A DNA stretch of 64,000 nt from Anaerococcus murdochii (GCF_019957155.1 NZ_JAIPME010000002.1:496001-560000), one strand, 5' to 3'. Positions 25,082 to 34,723 are shown, counted from the first letter of the stretch. The notes: a model not told the origin generated them from the sequence alone. Numbers and translations are program-made.

Positions 25082-26914
25082 TTATTTTTGAAGATATTCT
25101 TCTGCGTGTTTTGCAGCATTTCTACCAAATACTATTATATCTGTTACAGCGTTTCCCCCTAGTCTATTAGCTCCGTGGATGCCGCCTGTAACTTCGCCTG
25201 CAGCGTATAGGCCTGGAATAGGGTTTCCGTCTTTGTCTAGGACTTCAGAATTTGTATTTACTTCTACCCCGCCCATTGTATGGTGGATACCAGGTGAGAT
25301 TTGAACTGCATAATAAGGAGCAACTGATAGGTCAGATCTTGTTTCTTCCATTCCTTTTCTGCCAAATTCCTTATCTTCATTGTTTTTAACTGTTTCAATC
25401 CAGTTTTCTATTGTTTCTTTGATAGTTTCTTCGTCTGTGCCAATTAATTCTGCTAGAGCCTTATAATCATCACATTTTGTTAGAAGTCCCTTGTCGAAAT
25501 ACTTAGCAATTGTTGCAGATTGGTCAAACATTGATTGGTCAACTATTAGCCAAGCTGCTGGGTCTTTTTGACTTAGAATTTCTTTTGATACAAAATCTCT
25601 TGTTTCTAGTTCATTTACAAATCTCTTTCCGTCTTGGTTTACAAGGATTGCTCCTTCTCCCCTAAGACCTTCAGAAATTAGTGATCCGTCTTTTTGTACT
25701 ACAGTTGGGTGGATTTGAATTTGATCCATATCTATGAAGTTTGCGCCTACTTCTTCTAAGAAGTCTACAGCATCACCTTCGATTGACTTAGCGTTTGTTG
25801 ACACATATCCCTTTAGGTCTGGGTTATATTTTTCAACCATTTCTTGGTTAGAACCAAAACCACCTGTCGCAACTATAACAGCACCAGCGTTGACTTTTAG
25901 CTTTTCGCCATCTTTATAAGCTGCTTCAACACCAACAGCTTTTCCATCTTCCATAAGAACTTTTTCTACTCTTGCGTCATAGACAATTTCTACACCAAGT
26001 TCTTTTGCTTTTTCAGTAAGTTTTTGAACTAAATAGTTACCTACAGGTATTGATTTTCCTTCGTCATTAATTGGTGCGTGAGTTCTCATTTCTGTTTGAC
26101 CACCTGAGAATTTTAGCTGCTTAAGTGGTGCACCTAATTCTTCTAGCCAATCAACAGCTTCAGAAGATTCTGCTGCCATTTTTTCAACTAATTCCTTATT
26201 ATTTTTATCATGACCACCCTTCATAGTGTCTGCTACGAATGTTTCTACTGTGTCAGGTATTCCTTCTTCTTTTTGAAGTTTTGTTTCAGCAGCATTCATT
26301 CCGCCAGAAGCTAATGATGAGTTACCGCCAGTGATGCCTGCTTTTTCAACAACTGTGACGTTTTTACCATCTTGGGCCATTTGGATAGCTGCAGAAAGAC
26401 CTGCTCCACCTGCACCTACTACTACTGTATCAGTTGTTATTTCTGTTTGTCTATCTTCTTTAGATTCTTTTGCTACTAGGTCTTCTGGATTTGCTCCAGC
26501 TTCTTTTATAGCATTCTTTACTGCAGATAAAAATGCAGCTGATGATATAGTTGCACCTGAAATGTTATCAAGATCTGTTGTATTTTTGGCAATAACCTCT
26601 TCTTTAATTCTAAGAATGCCTGCCCCGCCTACAGCACCTGTTTCCTTTTGATCTACATCAATACCAGTAATTACGCCATTTTCCATAGTTACTTTAACAT
26701 TGACATCTCCGCCGTAGCCTTTAGCTGTACCTTCAAAATCACCAGAAAGTGTAGCTATATCTGTAGTGCTTTCTGTTTCTTTTTCATCTTTAGCAGTTTC
26801 TTCCTGTTTAACTTCTTCTTTAGTTTCTTCTTTTGGCTTTGTTGCAGTATTTCCACAAGCTGAAAATGCCATTGCCATGGCAAGGGCCATTGCTGATGAC
26901 TTATATTTATTCAT
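25082..26914 (-). CDS. Flavinylated lipoprotein, fumarate/urocanate reductase family
   Basis: 610 residues. The lipobox is in AMAFSACGN, so it is anchored outside the membrane. Residues ~55-140 form an FMN-binding domain with DNISGATISS, the ApbE flavinylation motif, where FMN is linked to Thr/Ser. Residues ~160-610 are the FAD_binding_2 domain: TVVVGAGGAGLSAAIQMA, DQIQIHPTV, HHTMGGVEVN and ANRLGGNAVTDIIVFGR, containing the catalytic histidines and arginines of soluble fumarate reductases. There are no haem-binding CxxCH motifs, so electrons arrive by flavin. The acceptor (fumarate, urocanate, acrylates) is not known. Confidence 0.92.
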   Translation of the reverse strand: MNKYKSSAMALAMAMAFSACGNTATKPKEETKEEVKQEETAKDEKETESTTDIATLSGDFEGTAKGYGGDVNVKVTMENGVITGIDVDQKETGAVGGAGILRIKEEVIAKNTTDLDNISGATISSAAFLSAVKNAIKEAGANPEDLVAKESKEDRQTEITTDTVVVGAGGAGLSAAIQMAQDGKNVTVVEKAGITGGNSSLASGGMNAAETKLQKEEGIPDTVETFVADTMKGGHDKNNKELVEKMAAESSEAVDWLEELGAPLKQLKFSGGQTEMRTHAPINDEGKSIPVGNYLVQKLTEKAKELGVEIVYDARVEKVLMEDGKAVGVEAAYKDGEKLKVNAGAVIVATGGFGSNQEMVEKYNPDLKGYVSTNAKSIEGDAVDFLEEVGANFIDMDQIQIHPTVVQKDGSLISEGLRGEGAILVNQDGKRFVNELETRDFVSKEILSQKDPAAWLIVDQSMFDQSATIAKYFDKGLLTKCDDYKALAELIGTDEETIKETIENWIETVKNNEDKEFGRKGMEETRSDLSVAPYYAVQISPGIHHTMGGVEVNTNSEVLDKDGNPIPGLYAAGEVTGGIHGANRLGGNAVTDIIVFGRNAAKHAEEYLQK

Positions 26915-26964
26915 ATGTACTCCTTAATAATTGTATTTTATAGATAAATTAAAAGAAAATATAT

Positions 26965-26982
26965 GGCTATCCGAAGATAGCC
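26965..26982 (-). terminator. Hairpin between the two flavoprotein genes
   Basis: GGCTATC-TTCG-GATAGCC followed on the minus strand by ATATATTTTCTTTT. The T-run is weak, so partial readthrough into the large flavoprotein gene is likely. Confidence 0.55.
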
Positions 26983-26995
26983 TTAAATATTTTTC

Positions 26996-27370
26996 TTATT
27001 TTGCAGCGTCCATAGCGTCCTTTAGGGCAGCTTTGAATGCTTCACTTGTAACTGTTGCGCCAGATACGTTGTCGAATTCTGTTCCGTTTGCATTTTTAGC
27101 AGCTTCTACTAGTTCTGGAAGTGCATCTGCACCGATTCCTTCGCTTTCGCTGTGTTCATCAACTACGATGTCTTTGATTTTATCGCCTTCCATAGTAACT
27201 GTTAGCTTGATGTCTCCACCGTAACCTGCAGCTGTAGCTGTACCTGTTTTTTCGGCTGTTTCTTCTGCTGCTGGTGCTTGTGCGTTTTCTTCTGCTGGTT
27301 TTTCAGCTGAGTTTCCACAAGCTGCTAGTACTAGAGCAAGAGCTCCAACTAAAAATATATTCTTTTTCAT
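26996..27370 (-). CDS. Small FMN-binding-domain lipoprotein
   Basis: 124 residues. Lipobox in ALVLAACGN, then an acidic/alanine linker, then a single FMN-binding domain with DNVSGATVTSEAF, the covalent flavinylation motif. It is nearly the same domain as the N-terminus of the large flavoprotein 80 bp downstream. It is most likely an extracytoplasmic electron carrier delivering electrons to that reductase, as in flavin-based extracellular electron-transfer systems. No ApbE or Rnf/Eet genes lie in the window. Confidence 0.9.
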   Translation of the reverse strand: MKKNIFLVGALALVLAACGNSAEKPAEENAQAPAAEETAEKTGTATAAGYGGDIKLTVTMEGDKIKDIVVDEHSESEGIGADALPELVEAAKNANGTEFDNVSGATVTSEAFKAALKDAMDAAK

Positions 27371-27417
27371 ATTACTCTCCTTGTAAAAATTCTGTTTGAA
27401 TTATGTTTACTAAAAAA

Positions 27418-27446
27418 ATATACCATAAATTCTGGTAAATTTCAAG
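27418..27446 (-). promoter_or_regulatory. Promoter of the FMN-binding lipoprotein gene
   Basis: -35 TTGAAA (27446-27441), 17-bp spacer, -10 TATATT (27423-27418). Confidence 0.65.
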
Positions 27447-27458
27447 GTTTTTCCTGAC

Positions 27459-28829
27459 CTAGGCCCCAAAGACGTCTTTAATGACCTCTTTGATATTGAA
27501 CATTTGCCTGATTTTCATATCTTTAAAATCCTTTTGATCTAGGGAATTTTTAGCCAAATAAACCTTGTCATAGCCAAGTCTTTCAAGTTCCTTGACCCTT
27601 TGTTTGGCCTGGGGCACTTTTTTTAGTTCGCCAGTAAGGCCAACTTCGGCTATAAAAACGACCTTGTCTGAGATTGGTTTTTTCAAGTAAGATGAAGCGA
27701 TAGACATGATTATAGCAAGGTTTACAGATGGTTCTGAAAGTTTTAGCCCACCTGTAGTCTTGATTATAACATTCATATCAAATAAATTAAGACCCGCCCT
27801 TTCTTGGAGAATTGAAATAAGGGTATTTAGGTCATCTCTCCTTAGGGAATCGCCTATTCTTTGCGGATAAGGCATAAAGGATTTTGAAACTAAGGATTCT
27901 ATCTCAACTTCAAGGAGCCTTGAACCTTCCTTGGTCACAGAAATCGCTGAGCCTTCGATTTCGCTATCTCTTTGGGTTATAAAATATTCGCTAGGATTTG
28001 TGATTTCTATTAAGCCTTCCTCATCCATTGAAAAAAGCCCAATCTCACCTGTCCTTCCAAACCTGTTTTTGCTTGATGTTAAAACTCTTAGGTCTTCATC
28101 GGGACTGCCGTCTAGGATTAAGACTGTGTCAACCAAGTGCTCAAGTGTACGTAGCCCTGCCATTTCTCCTGTCTTTGTCATGTGGCCTACCATGATGAAG
28201 GCACGCTTCTTTTCTGGATTTTTGGCCATTTCAACAGCCTTACCTGCCACCTCAATTGTCTGGGTAGGTGAGCCCTGCTTGTTGTCAAATTCCTGGAGGG
28301 AAAAAGTCTGAATGGAGTCTAAAATTACAATATCAACCCCAGTTGCCTTTATTTCCTTAATTGCAAGGTCCATAGAATTGGTCGAAAGGATCCAAAGATT
28401 CTTGGGTTCGTCTTTCATAATTCTTTGTGACCTTGATTTTATCTGGCTTTCGCTTTCTTCTCCCGAAACGTAAAGGACTTTGAGTCCCTCGTCGGCATAG
28501 GATTTTGACAATTGTAATAATAGTGTAGATTTTCCTGCACCTGGGCGAGCTGTAAGTATTGAAACTGAGTCACGGACAAGTCCTCCGCCCACTGCCCTGT
28601 CAAATTCCTCATAGGCAGAGTGGATTCTCTCCGACTCGTTAATTTCAATTTCCTTTAGCTTTTTAGCCTTATTATCTTCATCGAGGATAACTTTTTTGTC
28701 AGCCTTTTCTTCTTTGATTGTTGTTTCTACAAGGCTTCCCCACTTTTTGCAAGATGGGCACTGGCCAGCCCAAACATTTTGGATGTGGCCGCAATTAGTA
28801 CATTCGTAAGCTTTTTTGACCTTAGCCAT
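27459..28829 (-). CDS. radA: DNA repair protein RadA
   Basis: 456 residues. N-terminal zinc finger with Cys10, 13, 24 and 27 (ECTNCGHIQNVWAGQCPSC); RecA-like core with Walker A TARPGAGKST, the RadA-specific KNRFG near residue 250, and a Lon-type C-terminal domain without protease residues (IIKTTGGLKLSEPSVNLAI). It drives branch migration in recombination. Its first eight bases overlap the end of the ligase gene upstream. Confidence 0.96.
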   Translation of the reverse strand: MAKVKKAYECTNCGHIQNVWAGQCPSCKKWGSLVETTIKEEKADKKVILDEDNKAKKLKEIEINESERIHSAYEEFDRAVGGGLVRDSVSILTARPGAGKSTLLLQLSKSYADEGLKVLYVSGEESESQIKSRSQRIMKDEPKNLWILSTNSMDLAIKEIKATGVDIVILDSIQTFSLQEFDNKQGSPTQTIEVAGKAVEMAKNPEKKRAFIMVGHMTKTGEMAGLRTLEHLVDTVLILDGSPDEDLRVLTSSKNRFGRTGEIGLFSMDEEGLIEITNPSEYFITQRDSEIEGSAISVTKEGSRLLEVEIESLVSKSFMPYPQRIGDSLRRDDLNTLISILQERAGLNLFDMNVIIKTTGGLKLSEPSVNLAIIMSIASSYLKKPISDKVVFIAEVGLTGELKKVPQAKQRVKELERLGYDKVYLAKNSLDQKDFKDMKIRQMFNIKEVIKDVFGA

Positions 28830-30123
28830 TATATGCCTCTACAAACCTATTTACAGAAAATTCGTAAACGGCCCTTTTTGGATTATCCTTGTAAATTTTT
28901 GCAAAAATATCCCTTGGAACAATGCCAAAATCAAGCATAGCTTCAAGTTCATCAAGATATTTATTTTCACTTTCGTCTAGAACTGGCCTAATAATATCGA
29001 TTATATCTAGGACGTGCTGGTAGATTTCCACATTTTGATAAAGGGCGAAAATCCCCATCCTAGTGGCGTTATTTTTAAGCTTTTGAGCCTCGTCATAGGT
29101 CATATCTTGGAACAATTCGTAAACTTTTTCAAAAGTTTCGTCAACAAAAAATATTCCCTTTATCAAAGCCGCAGCTGCCATATTGTAAGGATATGGAATA
29201 TTATCAGGCATCCTGATTTCCATATAAGTTTTAACTCTCACATCAGGGAAAACTATGGAAATTCCGTGGTTAACCATGACGTCGGCATTTTCCTCGGTCA
29301 TTAGTTCATCGAGGGTCTTTCTTCCGACATAGGCTTCCCCATCATCACTTGGCATAAAAATCATTGGAGTATCAAGAATTTTCTCAGCATATTTTGCGTA
29401 TGACAAATCAGAATCAAAGGCAAAGTCGTAAAGACCAGTCCTGTCCCTGTCTGTGTATTCCCAAATTGTTTGCCTTAGGTTTCTGTCAATGTAGGTTTCT
29501 CCCTCAAAAATTAGGGCATTATCAAAGACTGAATACAAAAATGGGCTGAGGGCGTTGGCTAAAAAGTATTTCTTTTTGAAATCTTCTTCATTTTTATAAT
29601 CCACAGCCAACTGCATAGAGCAAGTCCCCTTCATCATGTTATGGGCATACTCTCCGCCGTATTTTTCAAAATATTTGTACATAAAATCATAGCGAGCCTT
29701 TGGAATTATCTTAATATCGTCAATCTTAGTTTTTGGATGATAGCCAAGGGTCACCAAAAGCAGGCCTCTTCTTTCAAAAAGAGGGATAAGTCTTTCCGTG
29801 TGGGTCCTATAAACTTCAAAAAGGTCATCTACCATAGTCTTAGCCCTTAGGGCAAGTTCGAATTGGCCAGCAGGTTCTATTGAGATATCAACATTACCAT
29901 CAGAAAAGGCCATGCCAGATTCGTCTGTTTTTTCATAACCAAGGCTAACTAGGTCTTTTAGGATTTCCCCAATCCCGTCTTCGCCGTAAAAAGATTGGCT
30001 CTCCAAAGTTTCCTTATTTACTACAAAGTGCTCTATTTCAAAGCCCAGCCTAAAGTCCTTTTCGTCCTTTTCGCCTGACTTAATAAAATCTACAATTTTT
30101 TGAATTTTTTCTAATCTTTCCAT
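28822..30123 (-). CDS. gshA: Glutamate-cysteine ligase
   Basis: 433 residues from the ATG at 30123, with AAGGGG upstream; an open frame continues 34 codons further but runs through the promoter region. LGFEIEHFVVN supplies the first metal-binding glutamates, and MMKGTCSMQLAVDY, RIPDN-like MEIRMPDNIPYPYN and the ATP-grasp-like GCS core follow. It makes gamma-glutamylcysteine. No glutathione synthetase gene is nearby, so gamma-glutamylcysteine itself may be the product used. It overlaps radA by 8 bp. Confidence 0.85.
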   Translation of the reverse strand: MERLEKIQKIVDFIKSGEKDEKDFRLGFEIEHFVVNKETLESQSFYGEDGIGEILKDLVSLGYEKTDESGMAFSDGNVDISIEPAGQFELALRAKTMVDDLFEVYRTHTERLIPLFERRGLLLVTLGYHPKTKIDDIKIIPKARYDFMYKYFEKYGGEYAHNMMKGTCSMQLAVDYKNEEDFKKKYFLANALSPFLYSVFDNALIFEGETYIDRNLRQTIWEYTDRDRTGLYDFAFDSDLSYAKYAEKILDTPMIFMPSDDGEAYVGRKTLDELMTEENADVMVNHGISIVFPDVRVKTYMEIRMPDNIPYPYNMAAAALIKGIFFVDETFEKVYELFQDMTYDEAQKLKNNATRMGIFALYQNVEIYQHVLDIIDIIRPVLDESENKYLDELEAMLDFGIVPRDIFAKIYKDNPKRAVYEFSVNRFVEAYNG

Positions 30124-30187
30124 AATAACCCCTTTACTCTTATCATTATACGAATATTTGCCAAATAAACCATGGTATAATGGACTT

Positions 30188-30637
30188 ATGAAATATGGAT
30201 TTTTTGAAAGTCCCCTAGGAATCATAAAAATTTCCTATTAGGCAAAGATAAGGAAAATTGAATTAGTGGATGAAATTGATGAAAATAGCGAAGAAAATGA
30301 GCTTTTTAACATTTTTAAAGACCAGCTTTTAGAATATTTTGAAGGAAAAAGAAAAACTTTCGATAAGCTTGACCTCCTAGATCCAAAAGGCACCGCCTTT
30401 CAAAAAACAGTCTGGCGATCCCTTTTAAAAATCCCCTACGGAGAAACTTCATCTTATAAAGAAATTGCAAAAACCATAGGTAATCCAAGGGCCACCCAAG
30501 CGGTAGGGACAGCCATCGGCAAAAATCCCTTTTTAATCATAATCCCCTGTCACAGGGTAATAAAAGCAGACGGATCCCTAGGAGGCTTTGCCTATGGCAG
30601 GGAAATAAAAAGAAAACTATTAAAAATCGAAGGATAA
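30188..30637 (+). pseudogene. ogt: Methylated-DNA--protein-cysteine methyltransferase with in-frame TAG
   Basis: The full family frame runs from ATG 30188 (MKYGFFESPLGIIKISY) to 30637, but codon 18 is TAG (30239-30241). After it the frame continues without shift: the N-terminal domain, then the whole DNA-binding and active-site part: PKGTAFQKTVWRSLLKIPYGE, GNPRATQAVGTAI, and the acceptor cysteine in LIIIPCHRVI. A GTG at 30266 preceded by AAGGA could start a 123-residue protein lacking only the first strands. TATAAT at 30176-30181 is only 6 bases from the ATG, implying a leaderless transcript. Either a nonsense mutation, a sequencing error or reinitiation. Confidence 0.8.
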
Positions 30638-30676
30638 ATTTTCCCTTATAGGAGAAATTTTTGATATTTCCTAACA

Positions 30677-30710
30677 CAAAAAAGAGTCGGACATCCGACT
30701 CTCTTTTTTA
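30677..30710. terminator. Terminator between convergent ogt and ABC importer operon
   Basis: AAAAAAGAGTCGG-ACAT-CCGACTCTCTTTTTT; symmetrical, works in both directions. Confidence 0.9.
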
Positions 30711-31793
30711 GTTAATTCTGTTTGTTGTTTCTCCGTCAAAGAAGTGGAGGGCTTCTGGGTCTAGGCTAAAGGTGTGGCTTTCGCCTATTCTGTATTCGAA
30801 GTGGCCTGGTTGGCTTACTACAAGTTCAGTTCCGTCGTCCATCTTTGCGTAGATGATTTGTTCCTTACCAAGCATTTCTATAACTTCTATAGTTCCTGTT
30901 ACAGAGTTATATTCGTGTTCGCCTGGGATAAATCTTTCTGATCTGATTCCTAGAGAAACTTCCTTGCCTTCATAGTTTTTAAGGATGGCTGCATCTTTGT
31001 CATTCGCTCTTATTTTCATAAGGCCAGATTTATTGACAAACATACCATTTTCTATCTTTCCTTCTATGATGTTCATAGTTGGTGAACCGATAAAGCCAGC
31101 TACGAAGAGGTTTTCTGGTCTTTGGTAGAATTCTGTTGGCGCACCTACTTGTTGGATTTTACCTTGATCAAGAAGGATGATTTTTGTTGCCATGGTCATA
31201 GCTTCTGTTTGGTCGTGGGTTACATAGCAGCTGGTTGTTTCAAGCTGGTTGTGAATCCTTACGATTTCAACTCTCATGTGTTCACGAAGCTTGGCATCAA
31301 GGTTTGAAAGTGGTTCGTCCATGAGGAATACTGATGGTTTTCTAACGATTGCACGTCCTAGCGCCACCCTTTGTCTTTGACCACCTGAGATGTCTGATGG
31401 TCTAGAATATAGGTAGTCTCTTAATTGTAAGATGTCTGCCGCTTCTTGAACTCTTTGGTCGATGACTTCTTTTCTCTCGTTTTTCATCTTTAGGGAGAAA
31501 GCCATATTATCATATACTGTCATGTGTGGGTAGAGGGCGTAGGATTGGAATACCATTGCGATGTCCCTGTCCTTTGGCTCTACTGTATTCATTATTTTAT
31601 CGCCGAAATATAGGGTACCTTCTGTTATTGAGTTAAGGCCCGCTATCATTCTTACTAGGGTTGATTTACCACAACCAGATGGTCCTAGGATGGCACAAAA
31701 GTCCTTGTCTTTGATGTCTAGATCTATGTGTCTGATGGTAAATTTATCCCTACCTTCATATTTTTTTCCTAAATTATCTAATTTAACTCTCAT
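30708..31793 (-). CDS. Sugar ABC importer ATPase (MalK/MsmK/UgpC family)
   Basis: 361 residues. Walker A GPSGCGKST, Q-loop FQSYALYPHM, signature ISGGQRQRVALG, Walker B VFLMDEPLSNLD, switch histidine VTHDQTEAM. After residue ~240 the C-terminal OB/TOBE domain (GIRSERFIPG) follows, typical of MalK/UgpC. It energises the two permeases immediately upstream (4-bp gap) and may serve other sugar importers, as MsmK does. Confidence 0.93.
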   Translation of the reverse strand: MRVKLDNLGKKYEGRDKFTIRHIDLDIKDKDFCAILGPSGCGKSTLVRMIAGLNSITEGTLYFGDKIMNTVEPKDRDIAMVFQSYALYPHMTVYDNMAFSLKMKNERKEVIDQRVQEAADILQLRDYLYSRPSDISGGQRQRVALGRAIVRKPSVFLMDEPLSNLDAKLREHMRVEIVRIHNQLETTSCYVTHDQTEAMTMATKIILLDQGKIQQVGAPTEFYQRPENLFVAGFIGSPTMNIIEGKIENGMFVNKSGLMKIRANDKDAAILKNYEGKEVSLGIRSERFIPGEHEYNSVTGTIEVIEMLGKEQIIYAKMDDGTELVVSQPGHFEYRIGESHTFSLDPEALHFFDGETTNRIN

Positions 31794-31797
31794 TATT

Positions 31798-32691
31798 TTA
31801 TCCTTTCACTGCACCTGATGACAATCCTCCAACTAGCTCATCTTGTAGGAACAAGAATAGAAGCATAACAGGGATGGCTGATAAGAAGCCGCCTGCTGCA
31901 AAGGCCGGTTGGTTCATATTTCTAACGTCTGATATTAGTGTAAATAGGCCTGTTGCCAAGGTGTAATCTGCTGGATTTGTCAAGAGTATTTTTGGCATCA
32001 TGTAATCAAGAAATGGTCCTATAAAGCATTGTAGAGCTATGATTGCTAGCATTGGTCTTGCAAGTGGCATGATTATTAGCCTATAAACTTGGAAGTTTGA
32101 ACATCCGTCTATCCTTGCAGCCTCGTCAAGCTCTTGGGAAATAGAATCAAGGTAACCTTTTAAGATGAAGGTGTTACCTGCTATTGCCCCACCTGAGTAG
32201 ATTAAAATTAGCATCATTGGACGAGAAAATACTGGAACTACACCCGAAACAATTGTGTGGATAGCGTAGTAGGCAGTGATTCCCGCAAAGGCTGGGATAA
32301 TCTGAACTAGCATTATGGTTATAAGACTTGCTTTCTTGCCCTTAAATCTAAATCTTGAATAGGCATAACCTGTAAAAGAGACAAAAATCAGGGTAAGGAT
32401 TGTTGTTGCTGTTGCTATTTTTAGTGTATTTACTACCCATCTTAAGAACTGTGTTTTTTCAAACAAGTACTTAAAGTTATTTACTGAGAAGACAAAGTCT
32501 CCTGTCATTGATATATATTGGCCTTGGTTGCCGTTAAATGATGATACAACCATGATTACTAGGGGTACTAGGATAATTGCAGCCCATATAAATAAGATTA
32601 GGTAGGATATTGTCAAAGCTACCTTGCCTGCAGCTGTAAGTGGCTGGAGGTCTGATAGGTAGAGGTCTTTATTTTTCTTTTTCTTAAACAT
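31798..32691 (-). CDS. malG: Maltodextrin-type ABC permease, MalG-like
   Basis: 297 residues, six membrane spans. The EAA loop reads ELDEAARIDGCSNFQVYRLIIMPLARP, the docking site for the ATPase. An N-terminal segment precedes TM1 as in MalG. It pairs with MalF, one base upstream. Confidence 0.9.
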   Translation of the reverse strand: MFKKKKNKDLYLSDLQPLTAAGKVALTISYLILFIWAAIILVPLVIMVVSSFNGNQGQYISMTGDFVFSVNNFKYLFEKTQFLRWVVNTLKIATATTILTLIFVSFTGYAYSRFRFKGKKASLITIMLVQIIPAFAGITAYYAIHTIVSGVVPVFSRPMMLILIYSGGAIAGNTFILKGYLDSISQELDEAARIDGCSNFQVYRLIIMPLARPMLAIIALQCFIGPFLDYMMPKILLTNPADYTLATGLFTLISDVRNMNQPAFAAGGFLSAIPVMLLFLFLQDELVGGLSSGAVKG

Positions 32692-32692
32692 A

Positions 32693-34723
32693 CTAATACT
32701 CCTTGAAGGCTGATGATTTCATGTAGCCGAAGAAGGAAATGATTATGAGTATTATTGAGATAAATACTGTAATCGCAGCTCCTATAGCTTGGTATTGACT
32801 GTTCATAGTCAAGTTGTAGATGTATGAAATCAAAATATCACTTGATCCCGCTAAGTTACCGTAGACTTGTGGGTTGAATGGGCCACCGCCGTTAAATAGG
32901 TAAATTATTGAGAAGTTGTTAAAGTTGAATGTGTATTGGTTGATTAGCATTGGAGATATTTGGAAAAGTACCAAAGGTATTGTTATTCTTAATGTCCTTT
33001 GGAAACCTGTTGCTCCGTCTATGCTTGCTGCTTCATATAAATCCTTTGGTATAGCTTGAAGTACACCAGTTGTAAGTAGGAATATATAAGAATGTCCCAA
33101 CCAACCTTGAAGTAGCACTAGGGCAGCTCTGGTTTGAACTGTGTTATTTTTAATATCTAAAGATGTGTTAAACAAGGTGTTTACAGCTTCTGTTATTACA
33201 CCGCCACGGCTGGTCATTATTGAGAAGAACATGATTGTGATGAAGGCTGGTATTGCCCATGGCAATAGGTAGACAGTTCTAAAGAACTTTTTGCCTTTGA
33301 TCCTCTCGTTGTTTACCATTAGGGCAAAGATGAAGCCCAATACAATTGCAAGTGTAGAAGCTAGTATTGTCCACATAATTGTCCAACCGAATATATGCCA
33401 GAAGGCCTTACCTGCTATACCTTGTCCTCTTGCTATGGATACATAGTTAGCAAGTCCTACCCACTCGAATTTGTTTTGGTGTTGTGGGTCCATATTTGTA
33501 AAGGAAATAAGGATGGCTGTTACTATTGGTACAATTACTATAAAGATGATTACCAAAAGAGCTGGTGAGGTTATTAAATATGGGAATCCATCAGTTCTTA
33601 GGTATTTTTTTGTTTCGAAGTATGAGTTTGGTCTAATTCCTTGGATTTCTCCCTTTTCTGTCCTATAGGCATCCAAAAATGATCCTATAAAGATTGCAAG
33701 GGCTATAAGTACAAAGGCTAGGGCTAATATACCCTCTATCATAAAGATGATTGACCTATCAAGTCTCTTGCCTCCTTGGGCTAGAGAAATAAGACCTGCT
33801 ATACCTTGCCCTTGGTAGTTTCCAAAGCCAAGTGCATATGGAATTGCTATTAAGAATATAAACAAGGCTCCTACTAAAAACATTAGGCCCTTTTGCCATT
33901 GGCCGTTTAATAGTTGGCCAACTCCTGGGATTGGGGCTGAGATTATGGATTTAAAAGGTCTTTCCTTATCGACTTCGACAGGTGTCCTTCTTCTAGCATC
34001 TGATCTTTCTTCTTCTAATATTTTTAAAGAATGTTTGAGGTCTTCTTTTAATTTATATTTATAAGACTCAATCTCTTCTTTTATAGATCTTTCAGGGTTC
34101 CTGTAGTCTATCTTTAAGTTTTGGTCTTTAAATTTTTGTTTTAGTTGTTCTTTTGTAGCCTTGTAGGCCTTTTTTGAAATTCTTTCTTCTTTGAAGGCTT
34201 CTTCTATTTCAGCTACGTCGTGTTCGTATTTTTCCTTTAAGACCTTCCTGTCGGCCTCAATGAACTTACTTTTTTCAGCAATGACTCCTGGAGTCAAGTT
34301 TTTTTGGCGTTCTTCAGCGTCTTTTAGGGAATCTTTTAAGAATTGGTCGTGATCTAAGATTTTTGGTATCTCTGTGACATCTAGGTCATTTAGCCTATAA
34401 TCAAGGAGGCTTTCATAGGATAGGTCCTTGTTTTCCTCATAGAAGGCCTGCATTTTTTCTGCCACGAGTTTTTCTATATATAGGTCTTTTAGTTTACCAT
34501 CTGCTGGAAGGTCTTTATCAGAATTCGCCTCGTTTTTTGCTTTTTCTAGAAGGGCTTTTTTCTGATCCTCGTATTCTTTTAACTTAATATTGTAGGGATG
34601 GTTTGCTTTAGTATATTTAGGGCTAGTACCGTTTTCCTTAGCTTCGATAAGATCAATTATATATTGATTTTTCCTAGGATAGGTCACTCCCCTCCTATCT
34701 ATAAGGCTTTTTTCATAAGTCAT
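32693..34723 (-). CDS. malF: Maltodextrin-type ABC permease, MalF-like, with long coiled-coil N-terminus
   Basis: 676 residues, far longer than the ~430-450 usual in Firmicutes. The C-terminal ~400 residues form the permease, with the EAA loop in LYEAASIDGATGFQRTLRITIP. Before it are extra membrane spans (PGVGQLLNGQWQKGLMFLVG) and an N-terminal region of ~260 residues that is strongly charged and helical (many K/E/D, e.g. KALLEKAKNEAN), with no membrane span. That part looks like a cytoplasmic coiled coil and matches nothing I know. Otherwise the operon order is malE, small membrane protein, malF, malG, ATPase. Confidence 0.88.
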   Translation of the reverse strand: MTYEKSLIDRRGVTYPRKNQYIIDLIEAKENGTSPKYTKANHPYNIKLKEYEDQKKALLEKAKNEANSDKDLPADGKLKDLYIEKLVAEKMQAFYEENKDLSYESLLDYRLNDLDVTEIPKILDHDQFLKDSLKDAEERQKNLTPGVIAEKSKFIEADRKVLKEKYEHDVAEIEEAFKEERISKKAYKATKEQLKQKFKDQNLKIDYRNPERSIKEEIESYKYKLKEDLKHSLKILEEERSDARRRTPVEVDKERPFKSIISAPIPGVGQLLNGQWQKGLMFLVGALFIFLIAIPYALGFGNYQGQGIAGLISLAQGGKRLDRSIIFMIEGILALAFVLIALAIFIGSFLDAYRTEKGEIQGIRPNSYFETKKYLRTDGFPYLITSPALLVIIFIVIVPIVTAILISFTNMDPQHQNKFEWVGLANYVSIARGQGIAGKAFWHIFGWTIMWTILASTLAIVLGFIFALMVNNERIKGKKFFRTVYLLPWAIPAFITIMFFSIMTSRGGVITEAVNTLFNTSLDIKNNTVQTRAALVLLQGWLGHSYIFLLTTGVLQAIPKDLYEAASIDGATGFQRTLRITIPLVLFQISPMLINQYTFNFNNFSIIYLFNGGGPFNPQVYGNLAGSSDILISYIYNLTMNSQYQAIGAAITVFISIILIIISFFGYMKSSAFKEY

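Noticed and set aside
30239..30241. TAG read as pyrrolysine
   Set aside because: No PylTSBCD genes or PYLIS context; the codon lies in a short N-terminal strand where no special residue is needed.
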